Notes: generated from the letters alone by a model not told the origin. Shown: positions 17,340 through 27,430, numbered from the stretch's first letter. The stretch: 64,000 nucleotides of DNA from Telluribacter humicola (GCF_017355935.1 NZ_JAFIQT010000001.1:682001-746000); one strand, 5' to 3'. Numbers and translations are program-made.

Positions 17340-18368
17340 ATGGAGCAGCAATGGTTTTCACCGGAATGGTTTGGATGGAATACCCTACGGTCTTTTCACT
17401 GGGTACATCCCTACTTTCTGTACGCTATTCCGGCCATCCCCCTGTTGCTATGGCTCCGTTACCTGTTTCACCGTAGTGCCAAGCAACACCTGGCCATGCC
17501 GTACGAGGCTACGGCTACGTCGGAAGACTGGATTACCCGACTCAGGTATGTCCAGCCGGTGGCCGTAGTGCTGGCTTTGATGCTGGTGCTGGTGTCCCTG
17601 GCGCGCCCCCAGGTTATTACCGAACGTATCGATCGCTATTCAGAAGGCATAGACATCATGCTGCTGCTGGACATATCCGACTCTATGCTCGAAAAAGACC
17701 TGGAGCCGAATCGGCTGTCGGCGGCTAAGAAGGTAGCCCGAAGCTTTATTGAGGGACGGCTGCACGACCGGATCGGGCTGATCATCTTTGCGGGGGAGGC
17801 TTTTTCACTATGCCCGCTTACCACAGATTACCAGCTTCTGTACTCATTCTTGGATGATATCAGCTCGGACATGATTCGTACGGCCGGTACGGCCATAGGT
17901 AGTGCGCTGGCCGTAGCTGTAAACCGCATGCGTGATTCAAAAAGTGAAAGTAAGGTAGCCATACTCATCAGCGACGGGGATAATACCTCCGGTAACCTGG
18001 ACCCGGTGACGGCGGCACGTCTGGCCAAAGCCTTTGGGGTGCGTATCTACACAATTGCGGTGGGTAAAGCGGTTAAGCGTACAGCAAGGGCAGATACGCT
18101 CAGAGCTACGTTTAATGACTTTATGGATGAGAGCGAGATGCAGCGAATAGCGGCCGCCGCCGATGGGAAATTTTTCCGGGCAGCGGATACCAATGCGCTT
18201 AGGAATGTGTTTGCCCAGATAAATCAGCTGGAAAAGGTGAAGTACCGGGATGTCATGTACCGCGAAGTAAAGGACTACTACCGGGTGTATCTGTACTGGG
18301 CGGTGCTGCTGCTGTTGATTGCGCTGGCGACCAAGAGTACTTTTATGGCCAATATACTGGAAGATTGA
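17340..18368 (+). CDS. batA: BatA-type von Willebrand factor A membrane protein
   Basis: Inner-membrane protein with a periplasmic vWA domain, proposed to take part in the oxidative stress or aerotolerance complex. Two N-terminal helices (about 20-36 and 72-88) flank a cytoplasmic loop. The vWA domain (about 100-290) has the metal-ion-dependent adhesion site LLLDISDSM (DxSxS), a Thr in AGTAIGSALA and an Asp in ILISDGDNTSG. A C-terminal helix (YLYWAVLLLLIALATKS, about 320) closes it. The 342-residue length is normal. The stop codon overlaps the start of rnhB by one base. A second vWA gene (batB) and the TPR gene batC are not here. Confidence 0.86.
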   Translation: MEQQWFSPEWFGWNTLRSFHWVHPYFLYAIPAIPLLLWLRYLFHRSAKQHLAMPYEATATSEDWITRLRYVQPVAVVLALMLVLVSLARPQVITERIDRYSEGIDIMLLLDISDSMLEKDLEPNRLSAAKKVARSFIEGRLHDRIGLIIFAGEAFSLCPLTTDYQLLYSFLDDISSDMIRTAGTAIGSALAVAVNRMRDSKSESKVAILISDGDNTSGNLDPVTAARLAKAFGVRIYTIAVGKAVKRTARADTLRATFNDFMDESEMQRIAAAADGKFFRAADTNALRNVFAQINQLEKVKYRDVMYREVKDYYRVYLYWAVLLLLIALATKSTFMANILED

Positions 18369-18946
18369 TGTTACGTTCTTACTATAACCAGAATACTCTG
18401 GAGGCCGGGCTGGATGAGGTGGGGCGCGGGTGCCTGGCCGGACCAGTAGTAGCCGCGGCTGTCATTCTCCCCTCCGACTACACACATCCCCTCCTGAACG
18501 ACTCCAAGCAGCTTACAAAAGTACAGCGGGATACTTTGCAGAAAGAGATTAGGCAGGATGCCATAGCCTGGGCGGTTGCGGAGGTATGCAATAATCAGAT
18601 CGACGAGATCAATATCCTGAAGGCTAGCTTTCTGGCTATGCACCGGGCCGTAGACCAGCTGCATGTACGTCCGGAGCACTTGCTGGTGGATGGTAACCGC
18701 TTTGTCCCGTACCCTATGATCCCGCATATCTGCATCATAAAGGGTGACTCGCACTACCTGTCCATAGCGGCAGCCTCAGTCCTGGCCAAAACCTATCGTG
18801 ATGAATTGATGGAGCGCCTGGCGGTAGAGTACCCGCATTACGGATGGGAGCAGAACGTAGGGTACCCGACACCGCGGCATCGTCGGGCTATACAGGAGCA
18901 CGGGCCTTGCCCTTACCACCGGATGAGCTTCCGCTTAGTGAAGTAA
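18368..18946 (+). CDS. rnhB: Ribonuclease HII
   Basis: Removes ribonucleotides from DNA-RNA hybrids. The protein has AGLDEVGRGCLAGPVVAAAV (catalytic Asp and Glu, about 14-33), LLVDGNRF (Asp about 110) and AAASVLAKTYRD near 135, all of which are RNase HII signatures. I place the start at ATG 18368 (192 residues), whose first base is the last base of the batA stop codon; this suggests translational coupling. A TTG three bases earlier is also possible. The stop codon lies in a palindrome shared with the convergent DUF2480 gene. Confidence 0.93.
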   Translation: MLRSYYNQNTLEAGLDEVGRGCLAGPVVAAAVILPSDYTHPLLNDSKQLTKVQRDTLQKEIRQDAIAWAVAEVCNNQIDEINILKASFLAMHRAVDQLHVRPEHLLVDGNRFVPYPMIPHICIIKGDSHYLSIAAASVLAKTYRDELMERLAVEYPHYGWEQNVGYPTPRHRRAIQEHGPCPYHRMSFRLVK

Positions 18947-18963
18947 GCCGGGCTTACTTCACT
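18937..18963. terminator. 27-bp palindrome spanning the ends of rnhB and the DUF2480 gene
   Basis: Arms AGTGAAGTAAGCC (18937-18949) and GGCTTACTTCACT (18951-18963) are perfect complements around one central base. Each arm holds the end of one gene, and both proteins end in Val-Lys-stop. It can form a hairpin in both transcripts, but no T-tract follows, so a terminator function is uncertain. Confidence 0.45.
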
Positions 18964-19478
18964 GCATGCTTCGGCTTTTTGTACAGTGGTACTGTACTGC
19001 ATGGTTCACCGAACATCAGGCTCTGTGCAACGGGCCGTAGTAGTCGTGAGATCTCGACATAGGCCGAGATGGGTACAGGATGCTTGCTGCAGCCTTTGAT
19101 CACTACGCGCTTATCACGATAGGCTTCAATATCTATCCGGGCAATGGCATCGTAAAAGAGCTTGTCTTCCAGCGCCTGCAGATCGCCATACACAACTGTA
19201 TTAGCGTACGGCTCAAGATGCAGAGCCAGGAGCATATAAGCCCAGGTAGGTACTATGGCATCCTCGGTACAGGTAACGGCTACATTCTTGCCCTGGTACT
19301 GGCTCCAGTCGTGGTTTTTCAGGAATTCACGAAAATCCTTTTCTCGCAGGATCAGTCCCTGGAAAAGGTTATCTTTCAGATCATACACGACCCGCTCACC
19401 CGGATGGTAGTACTCTTCCAGATCCAATGATATAAGGCCGCTATTGGCTACCCGGTTTACAATTTCTTCGGTTTCCAT
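18954..19478 (-). CDS. DUF2480 family protein
   Basis: A 174-residue soluble protein of a family confined to Bacteroidota; its function is unknown. Conserved features that can be read are the start IVNRVANSGLISLDLEEYY, the central VTCTEDAIVPTWAYMLLA (about 68-85) and three late cysteines in KGCSKHPVP and GEPCSTVPLYKK. The Cys and His pattern may bind a metal. It is transcribed alone, convergent with rnhB. The start at 19478 gives the usual N-terminus of the family. Confidence 0.82.
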   Translation of the reverse strand: METEEIVNRVANSGLISLDLEEYYHPGERVVYDLKDNLFQGLILREKDFREFLKNHDWSQYQGKNVAVTCTEDAIVPTWAYMLLALHLEPYANTVVYGDLQALEDKLFYDAIARIDIEAYRDKRVVIKGCSKHPVPISAYVEISRLLRPVAQSLMFGEPCSTVPLYKKPKHAVK

Positions 19479-19563
19479 CTTTTATAAATGTTACTTCACT
19501 GGTAGTACTATGTGCAGACAGGCACTACCTGTTTTCTAACGTAGAGTCGCTCCGAAATGTTCG

Positions 19564-20271
19564 CTATTCCTGCGTAGAGGGAGTAGTTACCTTCTTACGC
19601 GGCTGAGTAGTTACGAAATCCTTGAGGTAGTAAGGCTCAAAGTTAGCTACATCTTCAAACTGTTCCTGTCGAAAGGCCTCAGTAGCCAGCCATCCAATGG
19701 TGCGAGCTGAGGGTTCAATTAAGTCAGATACAAAGCGTACATTGGGATGACTACCCAGTACTGGCTCACACTTAGCCGCTCCATCGCCAAAGAAAACAAC
19801 AGGATGGTTCTGGAGAAGCTCTGCGAATGAATCAGGTTGAATAATGAGCGCCTGCGTAGGCTGTACGGCCGTAAGCTTTTTGTCATACACCGCGCAGTAC
19901 ACTTCCATACGACGGGCATCAATCATAGGGCATAGTAGTACTTCTTCGGTGTAGAGCGCCCGTAACTGTACCGCCATGGCCTCCAGCGTGTTAATCGCGA
20001 TCAAGGGCTTGTCCAGCGCGTAGCACAGCCCCTTGGCAGTAGATACCCCCACCCGCAAACCTGTGTAAGAGCCGGGGCCTTTGGCGACGGCTATGGCATC
20101 CAGGTCATGCAAGGAAAAGCCGGCATGTTCTACGGCACTGTGCATGAGTGTGGTCAGCATGGACGAAGAGGAGCGGTCGGTATTAAGCTCGTATGACAGC
20201 AGGGCTTCTCCATTCTGGTGAAGAGCTACCGAGCAGCCGCGCGTAGAAGTATCTATACTAAGTATAAGCAT
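19564..20271 (-). CDS. tsaB: tRNA threonylcarbamoyladenosine biosynthesis protein TsaB
   Basis: Partner of TsaD in making the t6A modification of tRNAs that read ANN codons. The N-terminal ASKHA fold is clear: LILSIDTSTRGCSVAL (first strands, phosphate loop) and AVAKGPGSYTGLRVGVSTAKGL (about 68-89) are signature segments. It is 235 residues when started at ATG 20271; an in-frame ATG three codons upstream is also possible. TsaB proteins of this length are normal. It follows the S41 protease gene on the same strand, but a terminator lies between them. Confidence 0.92.
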   Translation of the reverse strand: MLILSIDTSTRGCSVALHQNGEALLSYELNTDRSSSSMLTTLMHSAVEHAGFSLHDLDAIAVAKGPGSYTGLRVGVSTAKGLCYALDKPLIAINTLEAMAVQLRALYTEEVLLCPMIDARRMEVYCAVYDKKLTAVQPTQALIIQPDSFAELLQNHPVVFFGDGAAKCEPVLGSHPNVRFVSDLIEPSARTIGWLATEAFRQEQFEDVANFEPYYLKDFVTTQPRKKVTTPSTQE

Positions 20272-20290
20272 GGGAATCACGATGTAGAAA

Positions 20291-20340
20291 TAAAAAATTC
20301 ACAACATGCCCGCTCTAAGGTAGGGGAGCATGTTGTGAAT
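20291..20340 (-). terminator. Rho-independent terminator of the S41 protease transcript
   Basis: Perfect 13-bp stem (ATTCACAACATGC at 20297-20309, complement at 20328-20340), with an 18-nt loop that may pair further. Read on the minus strand it is followed by a run of six T (20291-20297), the classic terminator layout at the end of rpmH-rnpA-S41. Confidence 0.87.
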
Positions 20341-20365
20341 CGGGTATTTGATCGTTACAAAACTA

Positions 20366-22021
20366 CTATTTCTTTCCTTTCAAAAGGCCTTGATAGCGGT
20401 TCATATCTTTGAAAAGGTCCAAAGCAGCCTTCATTTCGGCGTCCTTACTGAAAGAAGCCTCTTTCATTCCCTTTTCCAGATAGTAATGCTTCACGATCTC
20501 TTCTTCCAGCAAGTTCTTGATCTCTGCCTTACGAAGCTGCAGATCATTCTCTTTGTTATGGCTGAGCTTGGTTCTCAATGACTTCAACTGCTCCTGGATA
20601 GCGTCAATAGATTTCTCTTTTTTAGCCGACGCTTCCAGCTCGTTCAGTTCTTTTTCTACCTGCGTAGTATAGTCGTAGTCTTTATCTTTGAGCCACTTGG
20701 CGAATTCCTGGTACTCAGCATCTGTCAGGCTAAACTCACGAGCGGGTTTAATGGTAGCATGCTCCGCGTGGTACTTCACCGCGTAGTCAAACAGCAGACG
20801 CTTACGAAGCAGCGAGCCAGCCAGGGGCGAATAGCTTTCTTTCTCAACAACGATATCCGGCAGGATACCACCTCCATCGTACACGGCACGTCCGTTGCGG
20901 GTTGTAAAGGCTGTCATTAGCGAATCAGGTACCTTACCTACGCTGCCATCCTCGTTGCGGTGGCTGTAGTCAATAGCCTGGATACACCGTCCGCTGGGAA
21001 TATAGTACTTGGCGGTCGTGATCTTCATCTTGGTGTTGTACGACAGGTCACGGGTAGTCTGTACCAGACCTTTGCCGTACGTACGCTGACCAATTAGCAC
21101 ACCCCGGTCATAGTCCTGAATTACACCGGCTACGATTTCGGCGGCGGAAGCACTGCGGTTATTAGTAAGTACTACGATGGGTATCTCGGTGTCCAGAGCT
21201 GGGTTGTAGGCCGAGTAGGTCTTGTTCCACTCAGTCACCTTTCCTTTGGTAGAAACTACCTCTTCACCCTTTGGAATAAATACGTTGGAGATTTCGATGG
21301 CCATGTTCAGCAATCCGCCCGGATTTTCACGCAGATCAAGTACCACCTTCTTCATGCCTTTTCCTTTTAGCTCCTGGAAGGCATTACGTACCTCACGGGA
21401 AGCCGTAGCGGTAAAATCTTTCAGATCGATATAGCCAACTTCGTCATTGATCATACCGTAGTAAGGTACATTGGTCATCTTGACGATATCGCGGGTTACT
21501 GTCAGTTCAATCGGGTTTTTCTGGCCGTAACGCTTTACAAGTAGCTTGGCGCTGCTGCCGGTCTGGCCGCGCAGGAGTTTGCTTGGATCGGATTCGGTAC
21601 GGGTAGAAAGATCAACGCCATCTATTTTGATAATTTCATCACCAAGCATCAGACCTGCCTTCTGAGCGGGAGTGTCTTCGTACACCATCATGACCACGTG
21701 CTTCCCATCAGTAGTACTGACCAGGGCCCCGATGCCATTGTACTTACCGGTAGTCATGGTCATGTAGTCTTCGATATCATCCTCCGCATAGTATACCGTG
21801 TATGGGTCGAGCTGCCGCAGCATGGCATCAATACTTGACTTGATCAGGCGATTAGGATTGACATCATCTACGTAGTAGGCGTTCAGTTCCTTGAACAGCG
21901 TAGCATAAATATCAAGATTACGAGCTATTTCGAAGAGGCGGTCGTCCTGACGAAACGAAAAAAAGGCTAGCCCCGCAGCCACAGGAGCGGCAAGCCATAG
22001 GGAACGGAAGTATTTCTTCAT
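20366..22021 (-). CDS. S41 family C-terminal processing peptidase (CtpA-like)
   Basis: Periplasmic serine protease with a PDZ domain, of the C-terminal processing type. I take the start at ATG 22021 (551 residues), since this starts a signal or anchor peptide (MKKYFRSLWLAAPVAAG); the frame extends back to 22063, directly against rnpA. The PDZ domain covers about 85-165 (NGIGALVSTTDGK, GLMLGDEIIKIDG). The catalytic dyad is Ser in NNRSASAAEIVAG (about 290) and Lys in RTYGKGLVQ (about 315). A long charged, helical tail (about 440-551) follows and is common in Bacteroidota forms. It follows rnpA by 42 bp and probably shares its transcript. Confidence 0.9.
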   Translation of the reverse strand: MKKYFRSLWLAAPVAAGLAFFSFRQDDRLFEIARNLDIYATLFKELNAYYVDDVNPNRLIKSSIDAMLRQLDPYTVYYAEDDIEDYMTMTTGKYNGIGALVSTTDGKHVVMMVYEDTPAQKAGLMLGDEIIKIDGVDLSTRTESDPSKLLRGQTGSSAKLLVKRYGQKNPIELTVTRDIVKMTNVPYYGMINDEVGYIDLKDFTATASREVRNAFQELKGKGMKKVVLDLRENPGGLLNMAIEISNVFIPKGEEVVSTKGKVTEWNKTYSAYNPALDTEIPIVVLTNNRSASAAEIVAGVIQDYDRGVLIGQRTYGKGLVQTTRDLSYNTKMKITTAKYYIPSGRCIQAIDYSHRNEDGSVGKVPDSLMTAFTTRNGRAVYDGGGILPDIVVEKESYSPLAGSLLRKRLLFDYAVKYHAEHATIKPAREFSLTDAEYQEFAKWLKDKDYDYTTQVEKELNELEASAKKEKSIDAIQEQLKSLRTKLSHNKENDLQLRKAEIKNLLEEEIVKHYYLEKGMKEASFSKDAEMKAALDLFKDMNRYQGLLKGKK

Positions 22022-22063
22022 GATACAGTAAATTTCAACTACACAGGTGTGATCAACTACCAA

Positions 22064-22462
22064 CTATTTCGACGTTGCGGACGACTTGCTCATGCGTGTT
22101 AATACTTGCCGCATGGCTTTCTCAATAACGTCATAATTTGCTTTTTCTTTTGCAAGATACAAAAAAGCAATGTAAGCCGGACGGGCTGAGGGTGTTAACT
22201 CCAGCAAAATAGATTTGTTGAGGCGATAGGCTTCGCGGCAGCGGCGACGGACCAGATTACGGTCGACGGCCTTCTTGAACTGGCGGCGGGAAATAGAGAA
22301 GAGGACCTGAGGGAGATCAGGGGGAGAGTCGGGCTCGTAGATATAAAGCACCCGAAAAGGAAAGAGGTAGAACGTGTGCACCTCCGTACTACCTCTTTGA
22401 AAGAGCCTGCCAATGGTATGGTGGCTACTTAATCGTTCGTCTTTGCTAAACGTTTGGCTCAA
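22064..22462 (-). CDS. rnpA: Ribonuclease P protein component
   Basis: Protein cofactor of RNase P, which removes the 5' leader of tRNA precursors. The 132-residue basic protein has the family start FSKDERLSSHHTIGRLFQRG and the RNR-type motif KKAVDRNLVRRRCREAYR (about 67-84). It follows rpmH by 16 bp, the near-universal order, and is followed by an S41 protease gene where many other bacteria have yidD and yidC. Confidence 0.93.
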   Translation of the reverse strand: MSQTFSKDERLSSHHTIGRLFQRGSTEVHTFYLFPFRVLYIYEPDSPPDLPQVLFSISRRQFKKAVDRNLVRRRCREAYRLNKSILLELTPSARPAYIAFLYLAKEKANYDVIEKAMRQVLTRMSKSSATSK

Positions 22463-22478
22463 GCCTAATAAACGCTTA

Positions 22479-22637
22479 TTACTGCTTATGACGCTTCTCG
22501 TCAGATACTGTTAGCTTCCAACGACCTTTCTTACGACGAGCGGCTACTACTTTGCGACCGTTAGCCGTTGACATCCGATCACGGAAGCCGTGCTTGTTTC
22601 TTCTCTTACGATTCGAAGGTTGATACGTACGTTTCAT
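22479..22637 (-). CDS. rpmH: 50S ribosomal protein L34
   Basis: A 52-residue, highly basic protein beginning [18 protein letters not shown], followed by [21 protein letters not shown]; this is the L34 signature. The stop is a tandem TAA TAA. It is the first gene of the rpmH-rnpA-S41 unit, 54 bp downstream of a good Bacteroidota-type promoter. Confidence 0.97.
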   Translation of the reverse strand: MKRTYQPSNRKRRNKHGFRDRMSTANGRKVVAARRKKGRWKLTVSDEKRHKQ

Positions 22638-22690
22638 CTCAATTCCTAAATTATAGCGCTATAAAATCTACTGTTCCTAATTTGGGCTTG

Positions 22691-22722
22691 CAAAGGTAAG
22701 AAAACTTATATCGGCAGGCAAG
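22691..22722 (-). promoter_or_regulatory. Promoter of rpmH-rnpA
   Basis: On the minus strand, CTTG (22719-22722) and TACCTTTG (22691-22698) are 20 nt apart, matching the Bacteroidota primary sigma pattern (-33 TTTG, -7 TAnnTTTG). Transcription would start near 22684, leaving a leader of about 46 nt. Confidence 0.55.
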
Positions 22723-22897
22723 GGACACTCTAATTTTTATCTGTATTCTTTTGATTTGCAACCAGCAAGAGTAAAAGAAGAGGTACTTAACTACTTAAAA
22801 ACAGCATTAGGAATCACAAACTAAAGCGGCGAATTTTGGGTTTACAATTAGATAGGGGCTTCTCTAACTATGCCCTCAGTTACTCATTGGTCCGTGT

Positions 22898-25747
22898 ATG
22901 ATGAATCAACCCGAACTTCGCCTTGAAGGTGTTCCGTTTGAAGAACTTGATCCTAAGAAATATATTCTGATAAAAGGAGCTCGCGTCAATAACCTTAAAA
23001 ATATTGATGTAGCTATACCCCGAAATAAGTTAGTCGTGATTACCGGCTTGTCCGGCTCCGGCAAGTCCTCCCTGGCGTTTGATACCCTGTTTGCCGAAGG
23101 GCAACGCATGTACGTAGAGAGCCTTAGCAGCTACGCCCGTCAGTTTTTGGGGCGGATGGAAAAGCCCGAGGTGGAATACATTAAAGGTATTTCGCCGGCT
23201 ATTGCCATCGAACAGAAGGTCAGTACCCGCAACCCCCGCTCTACGGTAGGTACCACTACCGAAATCTACGATTACCTGAAGCTACTCTTTGCTCGTATCG
23301 GTATCACCTACTCGCCCAAGTCGGGACAGATAGTACGCAAAGATACCGTAACTGATGTGGTAGACTATATTCTGAGCCACGAGGAAGGTACCCGCGTCAT
23401 GGTACTGGCGCCCCTGCTGGTGCGCGATGGTCGTACGCTGGAGAGCGAGCTTAATATTCTCCTCTCAAAGGGATACAACCGGATCGTTGCTAACGGCGAG
23501 ACTCACTTTATCGAAGAGGTACTCGAAAATTTCTCCTCCCTTGATACCTCAGGCAGGCTGGAAATACTCATAGATCGTGCCGCAGTACAGCATGACGACG
23601 AGGATACTCAGTACCGTTTGTCTGACTCAGTGCAGACGGCCTTCTTTGAAGGAGAGGGAGTTTGTTACGTAGAAGTACGGGGAGGCGAGCGGCGCGAGTT
23701 TTCGGATAAGTTTGAGCTGGACGGTATCCGCTTTGAGGAGCCGACTGTCAACCTGTTTAGCTTTAATAATCCCTACGGAGCCTGTAAGCGCTGCGAAGGC
23801 TTTGGTAAAGTACTGGGTATTGATCCTGATCTGGTAATACCTGATAAAAACCTGTCGGTTTTTGAAGGAGCGGTGGCGCCCTGGCGTACCGAGAAGATGA
23901 GCGAGTGGCTGCGTCCGCTGCTTCGCAATGGTATCCGCTTTGATTTTCCCATTCACCGGGCTTATAAAGACCTGTCGCCCGAGTATCAGGAGTTGCTCTG
24001 GACCGGTAATGAGTACTTCCGTGGGCTTAACGCTTTCTTTGAAGATATCGAGGGGCAGACGCATAAGATTCAGTACCGTGTTATGCTTTCGCGCTACCGG
24101 GGCCGTACGACCTGTCCTGAGTGCCGGGGCTCACGTCTCCGTAAGGATGCCGCCTATGTCAAGGTAGGAGGGGCTTCTATCACTGACCTGGTACTGATGC
24201 CCATCAGCCAGGTATCTATATTTTTCAAAAATCTTGAACTGAATGAACACGAGCAGCAGGTAGCCCGCCGAATCCTGATCGAGATAGTGAATCGTCTCGA
24301 GTACATGGAGCGCGTAGGATTGGGGTATCTGACGCTCAATCGCCTTACCAATTCCTTATCGGGTGGTGAGTTCCAGCGGATCAAACTGGCTACCTCCCTG
24401 GGTAGTGCGCTGGTGGGGTCCATGTATATATTGGATGAACCAAGTATTGGTCTCCACCCACGCGATACTCGCAAGCTGGTAGGCGTACTGGAGTCGCTGC
24501 GTGACTTGGGTAATACCGTAATAGTAGTAGAGCACGAAGAGGAGGTAATGCACGCCGCCGATCAGATTATTGATATTGGTCCCGAAGCGGGCTCAGGTGG
24601 AGGTCATGTGGTATTTGAAGGTAACTGGGAAGATATAAACAATCTGAAAGAGCTGCCGGCTACGGACGAGCCCAAGTCCTACACGATTGACTTCCTGCTG
24701 GAGCGTGATACCATACCCGTCCCAACTTTCAGACGCAAAACTACCCACTTCCTCGAACTGAAAGGAGCCCGAGAGAATAACCTGAAGGATGTGGATGTAA
24801 AGTTCCCGCTGGGGGTACTGAACGTCGTAACCGGAGTGAGTGGATCGGGTAAGTCTACCTTAATCCGTAAGATTCTCTACCCGGCTCTGATGCGTGTCAA
24901 AGGCGAGTACAGCGAGGACATTGGTAAGTTCAATGAACTGGCCGGTAGTCTGGAGCGGATAGAGGCAGTAGAGATGATAGACCAGAACCCGATCGGTAAA
25001 TCATCACGCTCTAACCCCGTTACCTATATCAAAGCTTACGATCATATCCGGCAGATGATGGCCGAACAGCCCGTTGCCAAAGCCCGTGCCTACAAGCCTT
25101 CTCACTTCTCATTCAACATAGAAGGAGGACGCTGTGAGGTATGTCAGGGGGAAGGTCAGGTGAAGATCGAAATGCAGTTCATGGCGGATATCTACCTGAC
25201 CTGCGAAGGCTGTGGTGGAAAGCGCTTTAAGCAGGAGATCCTCGAGGTACAGTACAATGGCAAAGATATAGCTGATATTCTGGACATGACGGTGGATGAC
25301 TCTATCGAGTTCTTCCGGCAGTCGGAGCCTAAGCTAGTCGAAAAGCTCCTGCCGCTGCAGGATGTCGGACTGGGCTATGTACGGCTAGGACAATCTTCTA
25401 ACACCTTATCAGGGGGAGAGGCGCAGCGGGTGAAGCTGGCTTCGTTCCTGGGGAAAGGAAATGCCAACAAAGGAAAGACCTTATTTATCTTCGACGAACC
25501 GACTACGGGTCTGCACTTCCACGATATTAAGAAGCTGCTCAAAGCCATTAACGCGCTGGTTGATCAGGGAGATAGTGTGATCATTATTGAGCATAATATG
25601 GAGGTAATCAAGTGTGCCGACTGGATTGTAGATATGGGGCCTGAGGGAGGTGATGCGGGGGGCTATGTAACCTTTGCAGGTACTCCTGAGGAGATGATAA
25701 AGCTCGAAGATAACTACACGGCTACCTTCCTGAAAGAGAAGATCTGA
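22898..25747 (+). CDS. uvrA: Excinuclease ABC subunit A
   Basis: DNA damage recognition ATPase of nucleotide excision repair. The 949-residue protein has both ABC modules: Walker [10 protein letters not shown] (about 51) and GVSGSGKST (about 646), signature motifs [12 protein letters not shown] (about 487) and [12 protein letters not shown] (about 838), and the Walker B DEP boxes. The zinc motifs CKRCEGFG and CPECRGSR (about 297, 406) and CEVCQGEG with CEGCGGKR (about 746, 768) are intact. The start is the first of two adjacent ATG codons. The gene is divergent from rpmH, and uvrB is encoded about 24 kb away on the same strand. Confidence 0.97.
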   Translation: MMNQPELRLEGVPFEELDPKKYILIKGARVNNLKNIDVAIPRNKLVVITGLSGSGKSSLAFDTLFAEGQRMYVESLSSYARQFLGRMEKPEVEYIKGISPAIAIEQKVSTRNPRSTVGTTTEIYDYLKLLFARIGITYSPKSGQIVRKDTVTDVVDYILSHEEGTRVMVLAPLLVRDGRTLESELNILLSKGYNRIVANGETHFIEEVLENFSSLDTSGRLEILIDRAAVQHDDEDTQYRLSDSVQTAFFEGEGVCYVEVRGGERREFSDKFELDGIRFEEPTVNLFSFNNPYGACKRCEGFGKVLGIDPDLVIPDKNLSVFEGAVAPWRTEKMSEWLRPLLRNGIRFDFPIHRAYKDLSPEYQELLWTGNEYFRGLNAFFEDIEGQTHKIQYRVMLSRYRGRTTCPECRGSRLRKDAAYVKVGGASITDLVLMPISQVSIFFKNLELNEHEQQVARRILIEIVNRLEYMERVGLGYLTLNRLTNSLSGGEFQRIKLATSLGSALVGSMYILDEPSIGLHPRDTRKLVGVLESLRDLGNTVIVVEHEEEVMHAADQIIDIGPEAGSGGGHVVFEGNWEDINNLKELPATDEPKSYTIDFLLERDTIPVPTFRRKTTHFLELKGARENNLKDVDVKFPLGVLNVVTGVSGSGKSTLIRKILYPALMRVKGEYSEDIGKFNELAGSLERIEAVEMIDQNPIGKSSRSNPVTYIKAYDHIRQMMAEQPVAKARAYKPSHFSFNIEGGRCEVCQGEGQVKIEMQFMADIYLTCEGCGGKRFKQEILEVQYNGKDIADILDMTVDDSIEFFRQSEPKLVEKLLPLQDVGLGYVRLGQSSNTLSGGEAQRVKLASFLGKGNANKGKTLFIFDEPTTGLHFHDIKKLLKAINALVDQGDSVIIIEHNMEVIKCADWIVDMGPEGGDAGGYVTFAGTPEEMIKLEDNYTATFLKEKI

Positions 25748-25826
25748 GTGAGTTGAAGTGAGAGAATAGGGAGTAAAAGGGTAGTGGAGGGTACTTTTGA
25801 TAAAAAAAGATTTAATACTATCATAC

Positions 25827-26663
25827 ATGAAGCTTTACCGCACTCACCACGGAATACTATTAGAAAAAGAGGACCAGTTCTATCGTCTGCACGAAACGAA
25901 CTGGGACGCAGTTGTCAACCGGGATAATCTCTACGACTGGCTCATTACCCAGACGGAGAGCCTACTGCTGCTGCCTTTTACCGATGCTTCACCCATGCCC
26001 GAGCTGCTGCCTCCTATCGGTACGCAGGAAGTATGGGCTTCTGGAGTAACCTACTACCGGAGTCGTGAGGCCAGGATGGAGGAGTCAGAGAAGGCCGGTG
26101 GAGGTAGTTTCTACGACCGGGTGTACGATGCGGATCGGCCGGAGCTATTCTTTAAGTCTACGGCAGCCCGGGTTGTGGGTGACTATGGTACTGTACGCAT
26201 TCGTCGTGACTCCAGCTGGAATGTGCCCGAGCCTGAGCTAACTCTGTTCGCTACTTCGTCGGGTACGCTGGTAGGCTACACCATCGGGAATGACATGAGC
26301 TCACGCAGTATAGAAGGCGAAAACCCACTGTACCTGCCCCAAGCCAAGACCTACGACGGAAGTGCGGCGCTTGGGCCTTGTCTGTATGTAACGAAGGAGC
26401 CCCTTGCACAGGATACTCTGATTGAACTGACTATCCTCCGGGGGGGCGAAGAGGCCTTCAGGGGTGAGGTAACGCTGGAACAGATGAAGCGTAAGCCAAA
26501 CGAACTACTCGGATTCCTCTTCCGTGAGACTACGTTTTCTCAGGGAGCTTACCTGATGACCGGTACCGGTATTATTCCTCCGTCTGACTTTACGCTGGAG
26601 CCGGGCGATAAGATACATATTACCATAGAGCCTATCGGTACACTTACCAATACGGTAGGGTAG
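25827..26663 (+). CDS. Fumarylacetoacetate hydrolase family protein
   Basis: Metal-dependent enzyme of the FAH fold acting on a 2-keto acid. The 278-residue protein (start ATG 25827; a TTG at 25797 is less likely) has [14 protein letters not shown], the metal-binding PEPELTLF (ExE) and [30 protein letters not shown]. The last segment resembles 2-keto-3-deoxy-D-arabinonate dehydratases more than true fumarylacetoacetases, so a sugar-acid dehydratase is a good alternative. TACTTTTG at 25792-25799 could be its -7 box. The convergent neighbour 6 bp away is a pectin-type esterase, which would agree with a sugar-acid role; that link is inference. Confidence 0.8.
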   Translation: MKLYRTHHGILLEKEDQFYRLHETNWDAVVNRDNLYDWLITQTESLLLLPFTDASPMPELLPPIGTQEVWASGVTYYRSREARMEESEKAGGGSFYDRVYDADRPELFFKSTAARVVGDYGTVRIRRDSSWNVPEPELTLFATSSGTLVGYTIGNDMSSRSIEGENPLYLPQAKTYDGSAALGPCLYVTKEPLAQDTLIELTILRGGEEAFRGEVTLEQMKRKPNELLGFLFRETTFSQGAYLMTGTGIIPPSDFTLEPGDKIHITIEPIGTLTNTVG

Positions 26664-26668
26664 CCACC

Positions 26669-27430
26669 TTACTTCTGGGTAGGATTTACGATGTGGTCAG
26701 CCAGGTCCAGCCCGAGCTCCCTAATCTCGGCCAGTACCAGTTGCGCCATCTTGCGTGCTCCCAATTCGCTGAAATGAGTATTGTCCACCTTGCCCTGAGG
26801 GTAGTTAGGGTGCTCACCCGGGGCAAGGTGCAAATACAACAGTTTAGAGTTCTCCACCCCCATTTCGGTCAGCAGGGACTGGCTTTTCTTATCCAGGTCT
26901 ATCAGAGGTACTTTATGGGCCTTAGCTACCTTCCTTACCAGCTGTGAGTAGACCGCATGGGTATCTTCCAGTTGCCCCTGCTCGTTGAAACTGCGCCGGG
27001 CTACGGGCGTGATAAGCACGGGATGGGCCTTTTTGGCCCGAGCTTCCCGCACAAACCGAATCAGGTTATTCTGAAACTCCTCCTCGGTAGTATAAGTCTT
27101 CTTGGTTTTTACCTCATCGTTGTGTCCAAACTGAATTAGTACGTAGTCGCCCGGGCTGAGGTGATCGGCTACGGGTTGCCATCGGTTTTCGGCAATGAAG
27201 CTGCCCGTGCTCCGGCCATTCATGGCTCGATTATCTACCGTTACATTCTCTTTAAAAAAGTAAGCAAAGGGCATTCCCCAACCGGTTTCGGGATAGTACC
27301 TTTTTTCTTTTATTGAGATGGTGGAGTCTCCGATCAGGTAGACGGTGATGGGCTCTGGCAGCAGCGTATGAGCCGATAGGCCAATTAGAAGAGCGAAAGC
27401 AATTATTTTAAGGAAAGGATTTTGGTTCAT
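26669..27430 (-). CDS. SGNH/GDSL esterase, rhamnogalacturonan acetylesterase-like (CE12 type)
   Basis: Exported carbohydrate esterase likely to remove acetyl groups from pectin-type polysaccharide. Signal peptide about 1-25. SGNH blocks: GDSTIS with the nucleophile Ser (about 36), the Gly in NRAMNGRSTGSF, GHNDEVKT with the Asn (block III), and DNTHFSELG with the Asp-His pair (block V). The length of 253 matches CE12 enzymes. It sits alone on the minus strand, with the FAH-family gene convergent to it. The acetylesterase call follows from subfamily resemblance; other SGNH substrates are possible. Confidence 0.82.
   Translation of the reverse strand: MNQNPFLKIIAFALLIGLSAHTLLPEPITVYLIGDSTISIKEKRYYPETGWGMPFAYFFKENVTVDNRAMNGRSTGSFIAENRWQPVADHLSPGDYVLIQFGHNDEVKTKKTYTTEEEFQNNLIRFVREARAKKAHPVLITPVARRSFNEQGQLEDTHAVYSQLVRKVAKAHKVPLIDLDKKSQSLLTEMGVENSKLLYLHLAPGEHPNYPQGKVDNTHFSELGARKMAQLVLAEIRELGLDLADHIVNPTQK

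Noticed and set aside
22479-22722. Replication origin near rpmH-rnpA
   Set aside because: rpmH-rnpA marks oriC in some bacteria, but no dnaA gene or cluster of DnaA boxes is visible here.
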